Shown: positions 1 to 12,481, counted from the stretch's first letter. The stretch is DNA of 64,000 nucleotides from Vigna angularis (GCF_016808095.1 NC_068979.1:19002501-19066500), one strand, 5' to 3'. The notes: generated by a model from the letters alone, not told the origin. Program-made: numbers and translations.

Positions 1-172
1 TTAATATTATAAAAGAATTATCACATCATTAATAAAATAAAACAGTTAAGAAACTAAATATAAAATTTTATTAGAGTCATCTCACACAATTAAAAAACAA
101 ACTTTATATCAAAGTATTGAACTCAAAACTATATACAAGAATATTATCTAAAACAATGAAAGGAAAACATAA

Positions 173-233
<61 letters not shown>

Positions 234-829
234 TAAAGTTACTATGAACTAGATCATCTCCATCGAACTCATGCTCCAGAGTCACATCATCTTCCTTTGT
301 TCACACTCACCAGATAATCATTGTTCAAACAAGTACACAAAGATAATCAAATAAAGAACACACGAAACATGGTAAGCTAGTGATAAAAGAATAAATCATC
401 GCATAATAACATTTCATACATACATCTAATTTCACATCAAGTAAATAAAACATCTTAATCATGCCAAAGACCTATATTGAACTATCCGGATTTAGTATGA
501 ATGTCGAGCTATGGCAAGTCATGCACTTGTGGTGGTCTCTACTGCTCTACAAAGTCATTACTAATGAGTTTCATCCTACCACACTCGCAAGGTTAGTTTG
601 TACCGCGTCTTAGGTCATACTGGAAGCACCTAGACTAAGACCTCCTTCTACTCTCACCACATATATCACTCCTCTCTAATTGAAAATGAATGATCATTAG
701 AATGTCAAGATAACCCCAAGATTGAGCTTCCCATATTCATACTAACAACACTTTGATACCAACATTAAGAATTCTCCTTAGAACTCTTACAAACCTCACA
801 TCCATTCAATCATATGTTCATAACCATAC
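1..829 (-). repeat. Solo LTR copy 1a, outer part (interrupted)
   Basis: This is one end of a long terminal repeat cut off by the window edge. The block around 475-770 (a 'gtcgagctatgg' motif, then 'gtggtggtctctactgctctac' and a 'ccacactcgcaaggttagt'-type tract) recurs at about 20810, 26710 and 46980, and in diverged form at 14720. The matching other end is at 6658-8051, after an inserted gypsy element. There is no open reading frame of interest. Orientation is taken from the TGTAAGAACC-like 5' end, which lies at the high-coordinate side (8051). Assignment rests on internal repeat comparison only. Confidence 0.65.
175..232. repeat. (TA)n microsatellite
   Basis: Uninterrupted TA dinucleotide run inside LTR copy 1a. 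Its length may be polymorphic or misassembled. Confidence 0.95.
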
Positions 830-3800
830 TGTAACACTCCGATCCGGGTGTCAATGTTTATTCGCAAAACATTCATTTCTTTTCCTAAAATTTGAAATTT
901 CAATTTCTTTGATAAAACTATTTATAATACGTCATAAATATTGAAAATCGAGTACACATCTTAAAATATCATTGCTTTAAAATTACAATTCTTAAGAAAA
1001 TTCCCAAATATGTTTCCCAAAATATCTTTTATCTTCATGCATGTCTAGCTTCCTCTGCAATATCATTTGCTCTCGTATAATAACACGAGTTATACGATCA
1101 TCGCACAAACACAAACACAAACAAGCAAGGATGAACTAACCAGAAACACATAAGAGCATACAACAAAACACACTCACCTACACTACTTAAAATCATTCAT
1201 TTCAACATTCAACATGATAACACATCAAATAGAATCATTCCTTAGTAACAACTAAAAAGACATATCACTCCTATTGTCATATTGCTAATCACAACAACAT
1301 TAATCCATCACAAAAAATATCATACTCATCTCATTAACATTCATCAGAGATGCAAATTTATCCATTTATATCATGCAACTTTTGTCCAAATTAAAAGCTA
1401 AAGGTCTCTTCATCCATCCAACTCAAACATATTTATTCATTATACACAGTTTGATAATATTACATTTCCACACATAAACATGTTAATGCCCTCAATAAAT
1501 CAGCCATATACATATTGATAAGATAATATATCCTAGAAGTCATGCTAACATCATTTCGAAACTTTTCACACATTCATAATCATCAAACGAATCATTAGGA
1601 GTGGACAAATAGAATTGAACTGTACTGCACTATTAAAATCTGTACTGAACTAAAAACTAATTTGTCTAAACTGAACTGAATTGTAAAATAGTTCAAACAA
1701 ACTGTAGAACAGTTTAAATAAACTGAACTGAACTATTTTTTGTTTTATTAAACTGGACTCAACTGAACTATACTAAATTGTACTAAACTACAATATAATC
1801 TAAATTGAACTACTAACTATACTAATTTTAAATTGAATTGTACTAATTTTAACACTGCCCTAGTTTTTATTATGCACTTTTCTTCAAACTTTTCCACTTT
1901 CTTGAACCGCCAAAAACACATACAATTGTAATTATAAAAGTTTATTGCAAAAAGATTAATTATTTAAATTTTTTAAATGGTAGCCGTCTCATACCCTGAA
2001 ACAACGCGGTAATTATATTAAATAAATTATTAAAGTAACTTTTTAATTGAAATTAAGAAGTATAACAATGCATGTTCTTGAAGTTTTTAACCGATGGGTC
2101 CACTAAATAAAAAATATTTAAATTTAACTTAAAAAATATTATGATTTTATACATATTTTTTATTTAACATTTTTTTCTTTAAATATTTTTGAAGAATTCG
2201 TTTATTTGATTCTAGATGGGAGTTTTTTAGAAAATCTATTATCTACTATAATATAAAAAAAAATACTAAAAATTTATTTTAATATTTATTTTATTTTATT
2301 CTTAAGTGTCTTACAAATTAATTTTTTAATTATTTGATTTTATTATTTTTTATTTTATTTATATTTCTTTTATTATTATACGTGTATTGAAATTATTTTA
2401 TTTTCTATTTATTGATTTTATTTTTTATTTTTTTATTTATATTTATTTTGTCATGAATATGATTTTACTTTTATATTTATTTATTTTTATTTTTAATTTA
2501 TATTTTTTTGTTTTATATGTGTATATAATTTATTTTATCTTTTTATCTACTTATTTTATTTTAAAATAATTTTTTATTTATATTTATTTTGTTGCCTCAT
2601 AAAATTAATCAATTATTTATTATTTATATTTTATTATGTAAAAATTAAACTAATATTTATTAATTATTAGAATATAATAAAATATGATACTAGAAAAGTT
2701 ACTTTTAATAAACGTTTGGTAATTTTTTTGTCATTTGATATTTCTATAATATTAATTATTTTTGCTATATTACTATTTTTTTTATGATATTTCATTATAT
2801 AGTCAGTTAATAAAATTTAACGTTAAAAAATATATTTTAGTTTTAGTCTGTAAAATACTATCATTTAAAAATAATAATATTGATATTTATTTTAAAGTTA
2901 GTTGATTTTTAAAATAAGTAATTATTTTAGTGTGTGTGCATACACACATTTTAATATCATTAAAAGTTTTTTTAAGATATTTTTTACATATTTAATAATA
3001 TGTTAAAGAATATAATATATTTAAAGTATTATTTTTTTATATAGTCTTTTATTTTACTTTTATTTCTTAAAATAATATTATTTAAAAAGTAATATATGTT
3101 TACTGATAAAAAAAATATAAAAATTTGTGATCAAAAAATTTTGTCTTAAAAAATTTATTATTAATTTTTTATGTGAACGGTTTCTTTTATTAATATTTTA
3201 CTATTAAATAGCGTTTTCTTGACAAGACGAAGGAGTTGAAGGGAAATTAGAGAAGAAGAAAGAATAGATACAGTTATCGTAGTAAACTGAACCGAAAATG
3301 TTATAAGTTCGGTTTTTAAAAACTAAACCATAAAACAATATACTGAACTTTTAGTAAAAGTGAATTAGTTTTTTTTAGTATAATATAGTTTAATTAACTA
3401 TAGTGCAGATCAATTATTTTTTCCCAGCCCTACGAATCATAACATTAAGGAAACCGTTACTGAAATTCAAAATCCCAAACCCTGACTTTCTCAAATTCTT
3501 TTCCAGAAATCAAAGCTCCTAGCTTTAAAATATTAAAACCAAAAAACACAACTTAACAATACCAAAAAAAAATAGTAGTTTATCTGGTCAAAGAAATTTT
3601 TTAGAAATCATTCATGGATAAAGCAATAGTAATCTAACATTTATAACATCAACAATGTTCATTTAATATTATTGCTTTGACAAAGAAAAATACTCATGAA
3701 CACTCCAAATCCACGACTCTCAACATGTAATTATTCAACCATTCAATTGTTCATCAATCAAACACATTCATATTCAACATTTCCAACATCAATTGAAAAA

Positions 3801-5664
3801 CTCAATCATTCTCAATTTTCTCATGCAAAAATTATAATGACCTCATTCATTCATACTCATACTCATAATTGTCTAGACATAGATAAATAACCATCCAATT
3901 TAGCAAAGATGAAAGGTCATACATAATCTACAGTTAAAATTTCTAAACGCTCAAGATTATGTTCCAATCTATTAACAACCCAATTTCCACTTTTCAAGTT
4001 TCTTATAATATACATGAATTGTGGACCAAAGACTTGACTTACTAACTTAATATGTGACAACCAAAGTAACGTTACTAATCATCCATTTCATTTAGTTATC
4101 TATTTCTCATTTCAAACTCATCTTGTATGACTATTATGTGGGCAAACTTCTACACATTAAATATTTTTTTTTGTCATAACATACTACTTCCCTAAACTTA
4201 TTTTTATACATTGGACCACCAAAAACTACTACACGAATATAGTAAATATTCCTACTCAAAGTATACACCAAAAACACCATATAACCATCTTTCAAAAAAA
4301 CAAAAACAACAAGTCATAATACAACAAGTATTTATACTATAAAATATGCACCAAAAACAACATGTAACAATTATTTTTCTGAACAGAAACAATAAGCTAA
4401 ATACAACAACCAACATCACATTTAATTCTGCATCAAGACAACATGTACTCTTTGTTTTCTGAAAAGATATAAGTTGAAAGCTTGTTGAGTAGACTTCTAG
4501 GAAAGAGAGGTGCATCTCAATGAAAAACTTAAGTACCTTATCTTTTCTTAGCCAAAGTGTTCCCTAATAAGTTTCACAAATCTCACATCCATTTTCATAC
4601 ATCATGTTTCTAACAAAATTTAATATTTTACACTTTAAAATACTTCATTTATTATTACTATATTGGCCAACAATCAATAAAATCTCAAACTTAATAAGAC
4701 AACAATTGCTCAAGAGGTATATTTTCTAAACAACAACCAACAATCATGTCCAAACAATAAGCTCATATCATCACATTTTCACAAAAATAAAGAGACATGG
4801 TTTAGCTCTCCTTACCTCTTGATGAACTACTTTGATCCTTTCTCTACGAAATCTTAGCAGCACCCCCTGCTCTACCCTTCAAAACCTTATACACTCACAA
4901 AGAAAACTCTTCTCTACAAACAATTATCTCTACAACTCAATCTAAACACTCTTTTAGTATCTCTCACAACCTTCTCTATAATTCAAATCCTAACCCTCAA
5001 ATCTCCTTATCTACTTGATGGACACTACTTCCAGCTGGATTCACACAAGGAGGAGCTCCAAACCAGAGTAGAACAACCATGGAAATAGGTGCAGCGAAAA
5101 TGGAAGATAATGAAGTGTTTGAAGTGTTTAAGGTGAAGAGAAGTGTGTGGGTGAGGCCTCACAGCTCAGAGGGCCTTCCTACAAAAGAAGGAAGCTAGAG
5201 GAAGGGTGAAGAAGTCGAAAATCAAGAGTGACTCAAGAGCAATAGGGTTGGGAAATGAATTCAGCAGCATATCACTAAGCTCAAAAGTGAGAAAAATACA
5301 AAGGAGAGGCCCTCTTATTTATAGGTGAAGAGGGGCCTCATTTCTGATCTAATTTCCCTCCAAAAGTCAAATACAATTTGAGCTTGGGCGCCAAGTTAGC
5401 TGGGACACGCTTCCCACTCCAAGCACACAAGGAAAGCATGTGAAAATTCAAATTCTGATATGCAGTGGCTGGGCTAGGCAGGGTTTTGGCTGGGCCATTT
5501 CAGAATCCGAAAGCTAAAATTCTTCATGTTTCCAATCCGGAAGCTAAGCTGCTAAATCCGAAATTCACTTCATTTCCTCTCCTTTTTGGCTCCTTTGCTT
5601 TCCTTGGCTTCTCAAGCTTCCTAGGTGGCTCAACTATGGTCTCCAAGCTTTATTAGACCCTACA
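830..5664 (-). repeat. Long terminal repeat of a truncated Ty3/gypsy element (copy 1b)
   Basis: On the minus strand this segment begins TGTAGGGTCTAATAAAG at 5664 and ends GAGTGTTACA at 830, the TG...CA form of a plant LTR. It lies only 18 bp past the stop codon of the integrase fragment at 5683-6657, in the same orientation, so it is read as that element's 3' LTR. A hAT element (1596-3432 plus its 8-bp duplication) interrupts it. Without that insert the LTR is about 3.0 kb. It has the landmarks of the other LTRs here: a 'ccttacctct' tract near 4812 and a small GC-rich stretch near 5390-5420. No convincing purine-rich priming tract is seen between the stop codon and the LTR, which weakens the call. 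Confidence 0.5.
1596..3432. mobile_element. Non-autonomous hAT element with 8-bp target duplication
   Basis: The left end is TAGGAGTGGACAAAT and the right end, inverted, is TAGGGCTGGGAAAA. An exact 8-bp direct repeat, CGAATCAT, flanks it at 1588-1595 and 3433-3440. Eight-base duplications and TAGGG-type ends are the known signature of hAT transposons. The 1,837-bp interior is AT-rich, with no transposase reading frame. Both subterminal regions carry many short 'aactgaact'-type repeats, which in hAT elements are usually transposase binding sites. A larger relative with matching ends is at 10502-14031. Confidence 0.85.
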
Positions 5665-5682
5665 AACAATAGTATAAATGTT

Positions 5683-6657
5683 TTAGACAAAAGAAGAAGG
5701 ATTTTTATAAGTAACCTTCCATAGAAGTAAAGTGATAAGTGATCCTTCTTCTTCTTGAATCTTCTTTGCCATGGCTCTTGTAAGATGTCCAATGTGATTC
5801 CTTGATGGTATTCCATCAGACCGTCCCTCTTGAAAAGGATTTGTCCTCAGATCTGCTTCATCCTGTTGATAATCTCCTGTGAAAGGAATTAAATCGCAGA
5901 TGTTAAAAGTAGGACTGACACCATAACTTTCAGGAAGGTCTAATATGTATGCATTATCATTTATCTTTTTGACCACTTTGAAAGGACCATCTCCTCTTGG
6001 ACTAAGTTTGGACTTTCGTTGAGAGGGAAATCTTTCGTTTCTCAAATGAAGCCAAACTAGGTCTCCTTCTTCAAAAATTATTTTCTTTCTCCCTTTGTTG
6101 TTATATTCTGCATATTTTTGGGTTTGTTTTTCAATTCGGGTTTTAACATTCTCATGTAGTTTCTTGATAAACTCCGCTTTAGATACACCTTCTTTATGAA
6201 GAAAAGACAATGATTATGGAAGAGGTAGTAAATCAAGAGGTGTGATAGGGTTAAAACCATAAACAACCTCAAAAGGAGAAAGATTAGTAGTCTTGTGAAC
6301 TACTCTATTATAAGCAAATTCAATATGAGGTAGATGATCGTCCCAAGCTTTATTGTTACCTCTTAATATTACTCTTAATAAGGTAGATAGAGATCTATTT
6401 AATACTTCAGTTTGCCCATTAGTTTGTGGGTGACATGTAGTAGAAAATAGAAGTTTAGTTACAAGCTTTTCCCATAAAGTTTTCCAAAAATGGCTTAGGA
6501 ACTTAACATCTCTATCAGACACTATGGTTTTGGGTAAGCCATGTAATCTCACTATTTCCTTAAAGAAGAGTCTAGAGATATAGCTAGCATCATCTACTTT
6601 GTGGCAGGGTATAAAATGTGTCATTTTACTAAAACGATCTACTAAAACAATAAGCTT
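5683..6657 (-). pseudogene. Ty3/gypsy integrase fragment, 5'-truncated, with in-frame stop
   Basis: This is the C-terminal part of a retrotransposon pol polyprotein. It starts abruptly inside the integrase core at '[14 protein letters not shown]'. The second catalytic aspartate is in 'SDRDVKFL' and the glutamate in '[11 protein letters not shown]'. The 'FEVVYGFNP' stretch and a basic C-terminal region ('GPFKVV', 'GHLTRAMAKK') follow. A TAA at 6214-6216 stands in frame just after 'LDLLPLP', and the same frame reopens at once with 'SFLHKEGV', so the copy is dead. No chromodomain is visible. Gag, protease, reverse transcriptase and RNase H are absent. The break at about 6657 abuts LTR sequence of copy 1a, so the element lost its 5' part at or after insertion. 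Confidence 0.85.
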
Positions 6658-8051
6658 CACAAGTCCAGCAATGTGGCTCGCCTAGCTCCTAAAACACACT
6701 GCCAGAACCCTCATATACTCGCCCAACAACCCCTTTTGCTTACCTAGCCACTCTACATAATTGCGCAACACCAAAGTTTGCAGAATTTGCACCTTTCAAC
6801 CCCTTATGACCTATCCTAAGCACTTTTACCAATTTCTACCACTCCTAGGTGGAATTCTAAGCTCCAATAGACCTAACCAAAAGTGTCTGAACTAAATTAA
6901 ACTAGTTTTAAACTCATTTTACAATAAAGTTCCAACTCAAATTAACCAAAACCTCACTTTAGAGACCATAATTCAATTCTACAAGTTTTAGGTCATAAAT
7001 AAACCACTCAGGAATTTGAAAAAATCACAAATGACTCGAAGAGAAACCCTAAGTCACAAATGGCTCAATGAGAAACCCTAAACACTCAAACATACCTGAA
7101 ATTTACCAAATTAAAATCTCACTCTCCAAAACCCCTAAATTAAGCCTAAAAATCTTCCTAAACCATCATTTTGACTCATACTCACTTCTATCTCGGATAA
7201 CTCAAGCTATTAACAAGTTCTAATTAACCCTACAATGTCTCCCACATTGTTGTTTATCCCTTTGGACCCTTACTTCTAAAAATCACCTACCAAAACCTCC
7301 ATTTCTAACCAAAATAGTTCATAACTCAACCCATATCATTTCTTTTGAACTCATTAACCAATTCATCACCAACAATTTCACAACAACAACATTCAAGTCA
7401 ATAATAACAATTAACCATAATCATTCAACCAAATTCCATTATTCAAACATACTTACTACTTTCAAGCATGCAATTCAACATACATTCAACTCACATACTA
7501 ATAACTATCATTTCATACTTTATAACTCAAATTAAAAGAAAACAATAGCTTTCCTTATCTTTAAAATGAACTATCATAGCTCTACACAACTCACCAACCT
7601 TGCTTCAAGCTCAAATAGAAACGCCTACAAATCACCAAATTATGATCGAAGTAAGTCCTTAGAATCTCATATTAACAAAGAACTAGAAAAAGGGATCAAA
7701 AGACACATGCGAGAAGAAATCACCAAGCATGATCTCAACCTAAGAGTGAAAGGAAAAAGGAGCCAAAACTTACTTGCTCTAGACTAGAAACTGATCGATA
7801 GATAATGGAGATTGTGTATGATCTCCTAGGCACTTCCTGATCGTCAAACAAATAATTGAGGAGTCAGAAATCGTAGAGAGAAGGGAAAGGGAACTCAAAG
7901 AAAGAATTCTAGAGAGTTGGTTAGTGTTTTAGATAATGAGACGAATTTAAAAAAATTTATTATATTATTGAATTATTTTAACTTTTAAATACTCGATCTC
8001 ATTATTTTAAAAACCTATCAACTCTAATACTCTATTTTTTAGGTTCTTACA
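6658..8051 (-). repeat. Solo LTR copy 1a, inner part with 5' end
   Basis: This completes the LTR begun at 1-829. It holds the conserved 'gatctcctaggcacttcctgatcgtc' tract at about 7820 (also at 28545 and 50085), the 'gttttagataatgaga' block near 7926 (also at 50190), and the terminal 'taggttcttaca' ending at 8051, which on the minus strand reads TGTAAGAACCTA. The 73-residue reading frame at 7566-7787 lies in this LTR and resembles no protein I know. Confidence 0.7.
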
Positions 8052-8867
8052 TAGATAAACAATATATTTTGACAAATTAATAGCATTATACTTAACAATT
8101 CATTGATATTTAACATTACTTCCTTAATATATTTAAATCCTTCGAATTAATATTTTAGCGAAACTCATTGTTTGAATGAAATTTAATAGAGTTAAGATGT
8201 TATTTAAATATAGGCACCCAAAATAAGGTCTCTATAATGAAACAATGATCAAAGTTGTTTCTAACGGTTCAATGGTAAAAAAATTATAAAAAAAAGTCAT
8301 ATGCACCAAACAAAATGAAATGACTCGCGAAACGCAGGACGACTAAACGAGACAGCTTTCGGTGGCCTGGGCAGTTTCCAAACGGTCGAACAGCGCCGAA
8401 AAATAAGGTGAACGGTCAACGGCAGCGTGCTTCCGATGAACGGTGGAAAGTCACTCAAACTCCAAAAGCTCTTCACGCGAATTTTGCTGGCTTGGGCTCC
8501 TTTTCTCTTAAGGGTTTTCTCAATCCCAAATGTAATTTCTAATTTTGAATTGGAAATGTGAAACGCACCACTTCACACCCCTCTCTCAATTCATTTTCAC
8601 GTCATTTCATTTTTTTCTTTTTAATTGACAAATGGACCACTGAAAACAGGACACGTGTCCGGTGTCAAAAGTTTGTCATTTTTGAATGTCAAAGTATCAT
8701 TATCCTAAAAACATATCCAAAATATCAACATTTACTTGCTCGTGTTGCATTTATCTGAATTTTGACAAAAATGAAAAAAAGGAGAAAACAAAATTGAAAG
8801 ATTGAAAAATTGAGAAGCTAAATCAACTTGGCACCGCACATGTTCTTCAAAGTTCCCTTTTTGATAA

Positions 8868-8919
<52 letters not shown>

Positions 8920-10501
8920 CTTTTAATTTCAAAAGAATCACTAATAACAATTTGTCATTTCCCAACTAAGAAATATCTTTATCAACCATACTTCTTCACA
9001 CATTCTATCATTTTTCTGATCACTATTTCTCCATTTCACACATTCTATCATTTTCCTAATCACTATTTTTCCATCTCTATATTCTTACTTCTCAATCCTT
9101 ATAATGTAACTCAACTTTATACTTCATCAATAAATAAATAATATTTTATTTTCAATACATATTCTTTTAAAAGCTTATAAAACAACCAATCACACACTAT
9201 TCTGACTAAAAAAACTAAAGAAAACATCATTTCACATACTAAATAAAAACAATGACTTTCATCACTAACTATTATTATACATATACAATAAACTATTGGG
9301 AAGATTGAATTTTGACAAAATATTCTGAGAATGTAAAAGGTCAAACCTAGTTGTAATTTAATTTAGTTATTAAATTTTGGAATGTTTTTAATGACTAATA
9401 TTAGTACCTTATCATTGAAATAGAAGAAAAGTGGTAAAAAAAAGAGATGGATTAATTATGCACGACAAAAATGAAACAAAATACCATAATATAAATTAAT
9501 ATTAAAGTATTAATTTATATTAATATATAAGCTATTAATATTAATTAACTATTGTATTAGGCTAATCTGGTGGTTGGGTAACATTTTAATGCTAAAATAG
9601 TTAAATCTTAAAAGGCAAGTTTAGTAGGTGGCTGAAACAAAAGAACCAAGCTTGGATCATTTGCCTATTTATCAACATTAATTAGCTCTGAAATAGAGGT
9701 TGACTTCAACATTAAAAGCTTTTATTTTTATAATGATGACAAGAGCATTTGAATCTGTAGTTTTAGACAAATTATTTAAGTTTTTTTACTATTAATTTAA
9801 TTTTAGTGGTGTGTTTAATTACAATTAAGAAATTTGATGATGAAAAGATGTTGTCAACAAGTTTTTTTTTTGTTTTTTCATTTTTCAGTCAAAAACAACT
9901 TATAAATAACCAGAAGAACAAAACAAATGGTTGAATCTAAGATCTCAATCACATCATTGTGTAACTTGATGTAAATTTTCAAAGAGAAAAGGGATATATA
10001 AATATGTTCAACTCTTACCATTTTTCGCATCCTAAATAGTATAATTCACCAACGCACACGTGTCAAGATTATGTGATCATATAAGCCACGTCACAGTGGA
10101 ACGGTTTGAAGGGACAAAACCGTGCAAGAGGATAGAAATTGGTGTAACCGGCACCTGTCCGTGTTGCAGGATCAGACCTTATCTATGCATGATATTTTTC
10201 ATAAAAAAAAAATACTTTTACATAATTTTTTTTAATAATATTTTAATAAAGTATACATATTATTTTTTTATTAATTTATTATTTATTTGATATTGTGTTA
10301 ATGTACTTTAAAATTAATAAAAAGTAATACACATCTAAATCTTGTTAAAAAAATATGTTTATTATCATTATCTTTTTTTTTCAGCTTCTTGCACCCCTTC
10401 TCATGATTAAAGTATCTTTATTTAGTGCATCACACCAATATTGTGTTGTTACCGTTATCATCTTCGTCACTACACCATCGCAACTGTGCAAAGCTAAAAA
10501 G
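8052..10501. other. AT-rich intergenic DNA
   Basis: No gene is supported here. A GC-richer patch at about 8320-8520 looks unlike its surroundings but has no long reading frame. A perfect 12-bp palindrome GGACACGTGTCC (G-box core CACGTG) lies at 8649-8660, and a second CACGTG lies near 10057. With no adjacent gene, their role is unknown. A (TA)n run occupies 8870-8915. Two near-identical 'cacattctatcatttttctgatcactattt' stretches stand side by side at about 8999-9068. Short reading frames at 8558, 9117 and 10060 look random. Confidence 0.6.
8870..8915. repeat. (TA)n microsatellite
   Basis: Uninterrupted TA dinucleotide run in AT-rich intergenic DNA. Confidence 0.95.
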
Positions 10502-10729
10502 TAGGGGTGGACAAACTGCACTATTTGCACTGCACTATAAATCTATTACAATTAACTATAAAATAGTTTAAAAAAACTGAACTGCACTAGAAAATAGTTT
10601 AAAAAAACTGAACTAAACTATTTTTTAGTTCAGTTAACTACAAAACAATTCAGTTAACTACAATGCACCTTTTTCTAATAAATAAATGTAGTTTTGCACT
10701 AGTACAACTGTCAATGGCTAAACATTGAT

Positions 10730-11290
10730 AGATGTTTCGGTAGATATTTTTGGGACCGAGAGACTAACCTGCTGACGTGTCTGGGCCGCCCGCTCGCTTC
10801 CAAACTCCTACTGTTGGCCGATCGGTGTTGGCGCAAGCCGATCGGTCTCCTTCTTGACGAGGGTGGATGTACCTGCAAAAGATACTCCAACGCTCAAGTT
10901 AGGCGTGTGATTTGAAGAGCCTCGACTCTTGGTTGAATATTTAGTGAATGATTATCACTATTGAGTATTTAAGAGTAGCCTAGAGTGAATAATGTGTAAG
11001 TGGAACGTACCTGGCTTTCGGCCCTGGCTTTGAATTTATAATTTACCTCATGGATCCTAAGCTGATATAACACCCAATAAAATATAAACAGAATAAGATA
11101 TAAACAGATTACCTGAATATCCGGTTGGTTGTTTGTAACAACTCGGTTAATATTTTACACTGTACACTATGCCCCCCAAGTCCGAGTTAAGCGTTTGGCT
11201 TTAGCCGTGGTTAACTATAGGACTGATGAGTTTGAGGGAGGCTGCGTTTGCGGAATTGAAAGCATTTTACCGCTCGACCTTCAACATTAA
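10730..11290. other. GC-richer non-coding segment preceding the tandem arrays
   Basis: Base composition is clearly richer in G+C than the flanking hAT ends. It includes CCGATCGG-type palindromes near 10820-10845 and tracts such as 'gtacctgcaaaagatactcc' and 'gccccccaagtccgag' that read like transposon terminal sequence. No protein-coding frame is evident. It may belong to a separate repeat nested in the hAT element together with the arrays downstream. Confidence 0.45.
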
Positions 11291-11910
11291 CCGAGCGGGA
11301 TTTACCGCTCGTCCTTCAACAGGAACCGAGAGGAATTTACCTCTCGACCTTCGACATTAACCGAGCGGGATTTACCGCTCGTCCTTCAACAGGAACCGAG
11401 AGGGATTTCCCTCTCGGTCTTCAACATTAATCGCGAGGGTTCTACCTCTCGACCTTCGACATTAACCGAGCGGGATTTACCGCTCGTCCTTCAACAGGAA
11501 CCGAGAGGGATTTACCTCTCGGTCTTCAACATTAATCGAGAGGGCTTTACCTCTCGACCTTCGACATTAACCGAGCGGGATTTACCGCTCGTCCTTCAAC
11601 AGGAACCGAGAGGGATTTACCTCTCGGTCCTCAACATTAATCGAGAGGGCTTTACCTCTCGACCTTCGACATTAACCGAGCGGGATTTACCGCTCGTCCT
11701 TCAACAGGAACCGAGAGGGATTTACCTCTCGGTCTTCAACATTAATCGAGAGGGCTTTACCTCTCGACCTTCGACATTAACCGAGCGGGATTTACCGCTC
11801 GTCCTTCAACAGGAACCGAGAGGAATTTACCTCTCGGTCTTCAACATTAATCGAGAGGGCTTTACCTCTCGACCTTCGACATTAACCGAGCGGGATTTAC
11901 CACTCGATCT
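11291..11910. repeat. Tandem array 1: 35-bp hairpin monomers in 105-bp higher-order units
   Basis: About 18 monomers of 35 bp follow one another, each with a short inverted repeat around a loop close to GATTTA. Monomers cycle as A-B-C with a 105-bp period; type A starts at 11361, 11466, 11571, 11676, 11781 and 11886. Stems differ by type: CGAGCGG/CCGCTCG (A), CCGAGAGG/CCTCTCGG (B) and TCGAGAGG/CCTCTCGA (C). The outermost pair changes from C-G to T-A between B and C while pairing is kept. The spacers alternate between 'cttcaacaggaa' and 'cttcgacattaa'. Stops occur in all frames, so this is not protein-coding. Confidence 0.9.
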
Positions 11911-12481
11911 TCGACCTAGGAGTGCTTCCTAGGGAACGGGCTTTACCGTTCGGCTTTGAGAGGGTTTTACCTCTGCTTTGAGCTAGGAGTGTTTCCTAGT
12001 GAACGGGATTTACCGTTCGTCTTTGAGAGGGCTTTACCTCTCTCCCGAGAGGGATTTACCGCTCGGTCTTCGACCTAGGAGTGCTTCCTAGGGAACGGGC
12101 TTTACCGTTCGGCTTTGAGAGGGTTTTACCTCTGCTTTGAGCTAGGAGTGTTTTCTAGTGAACGGGATTTACCGTTCGTCTTTGAGAGGGCTTTACCTCT
12201 CTCCCGAGAGGGATTTACCGCTCGGTCTTCGACCTAGGAGTGCTTCCTAGGGAACGGGCTTTACCGTTCGGCTTTGAGAGGGTTTTACCTCTGCTTTGAG
12301 CTAGGAGTGTTTCCTAGTGAACGGGATTTACCATTCGTCTTTGAGAGGACTTTACCTCTCTCCCGAGAGGGATTTACCGCTCGGTCTTCGACCTAGGAGT
12401 GCTTCCTAGGGAACGGGCTTTACCGTTCGGCTTTGAGAGGGTTTTACCTCTCTCCCGAGAGGGATTTACCGCTCGGTCTTG
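11911..12481. repeat. Tandem array 2: 159-bp units of mixed hairpins
   Basis: Four units start at 11911, 12070, 12229 and 12388, exactly 159 bp apart; the last is shortened. Each full unit contains seven short inverted repeats: a CCTAGGA/TCCTAGG stem, GAACGG/CCGTTC, GAGAGG/CCTCT, CTAGGA/TCCTAG, GAACGG/CCGTTC again, GAGAGG/CCTCTC, and finally CCGAGAGG/CCGCTCGG with one mismatch. Most share the loop GNTTTA seen in array 1, so the two arrays are related. Array 2 joins array 1 directly at about 11905. No open reading frame crosses it. Confidence 0.9.

Noticed and set aside
2387..2569. Very hydrophobic 60-residue frame
   Set aside because: Phe/Tyr/Ile-rich translation of AT-rich DNA inside the hAT element.
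8649..8660. Perfect G-box palindrome as a promoter
   Set aside because: No gene follows on either side within a sensible distance, so it is noted only in the intergenic entry.
11291..12481. CRISPR-like direct repeats
   Set aside because: Units are contiguous higher-order hairpins without unique spacers, and the sequence is plant nuclear DNA.
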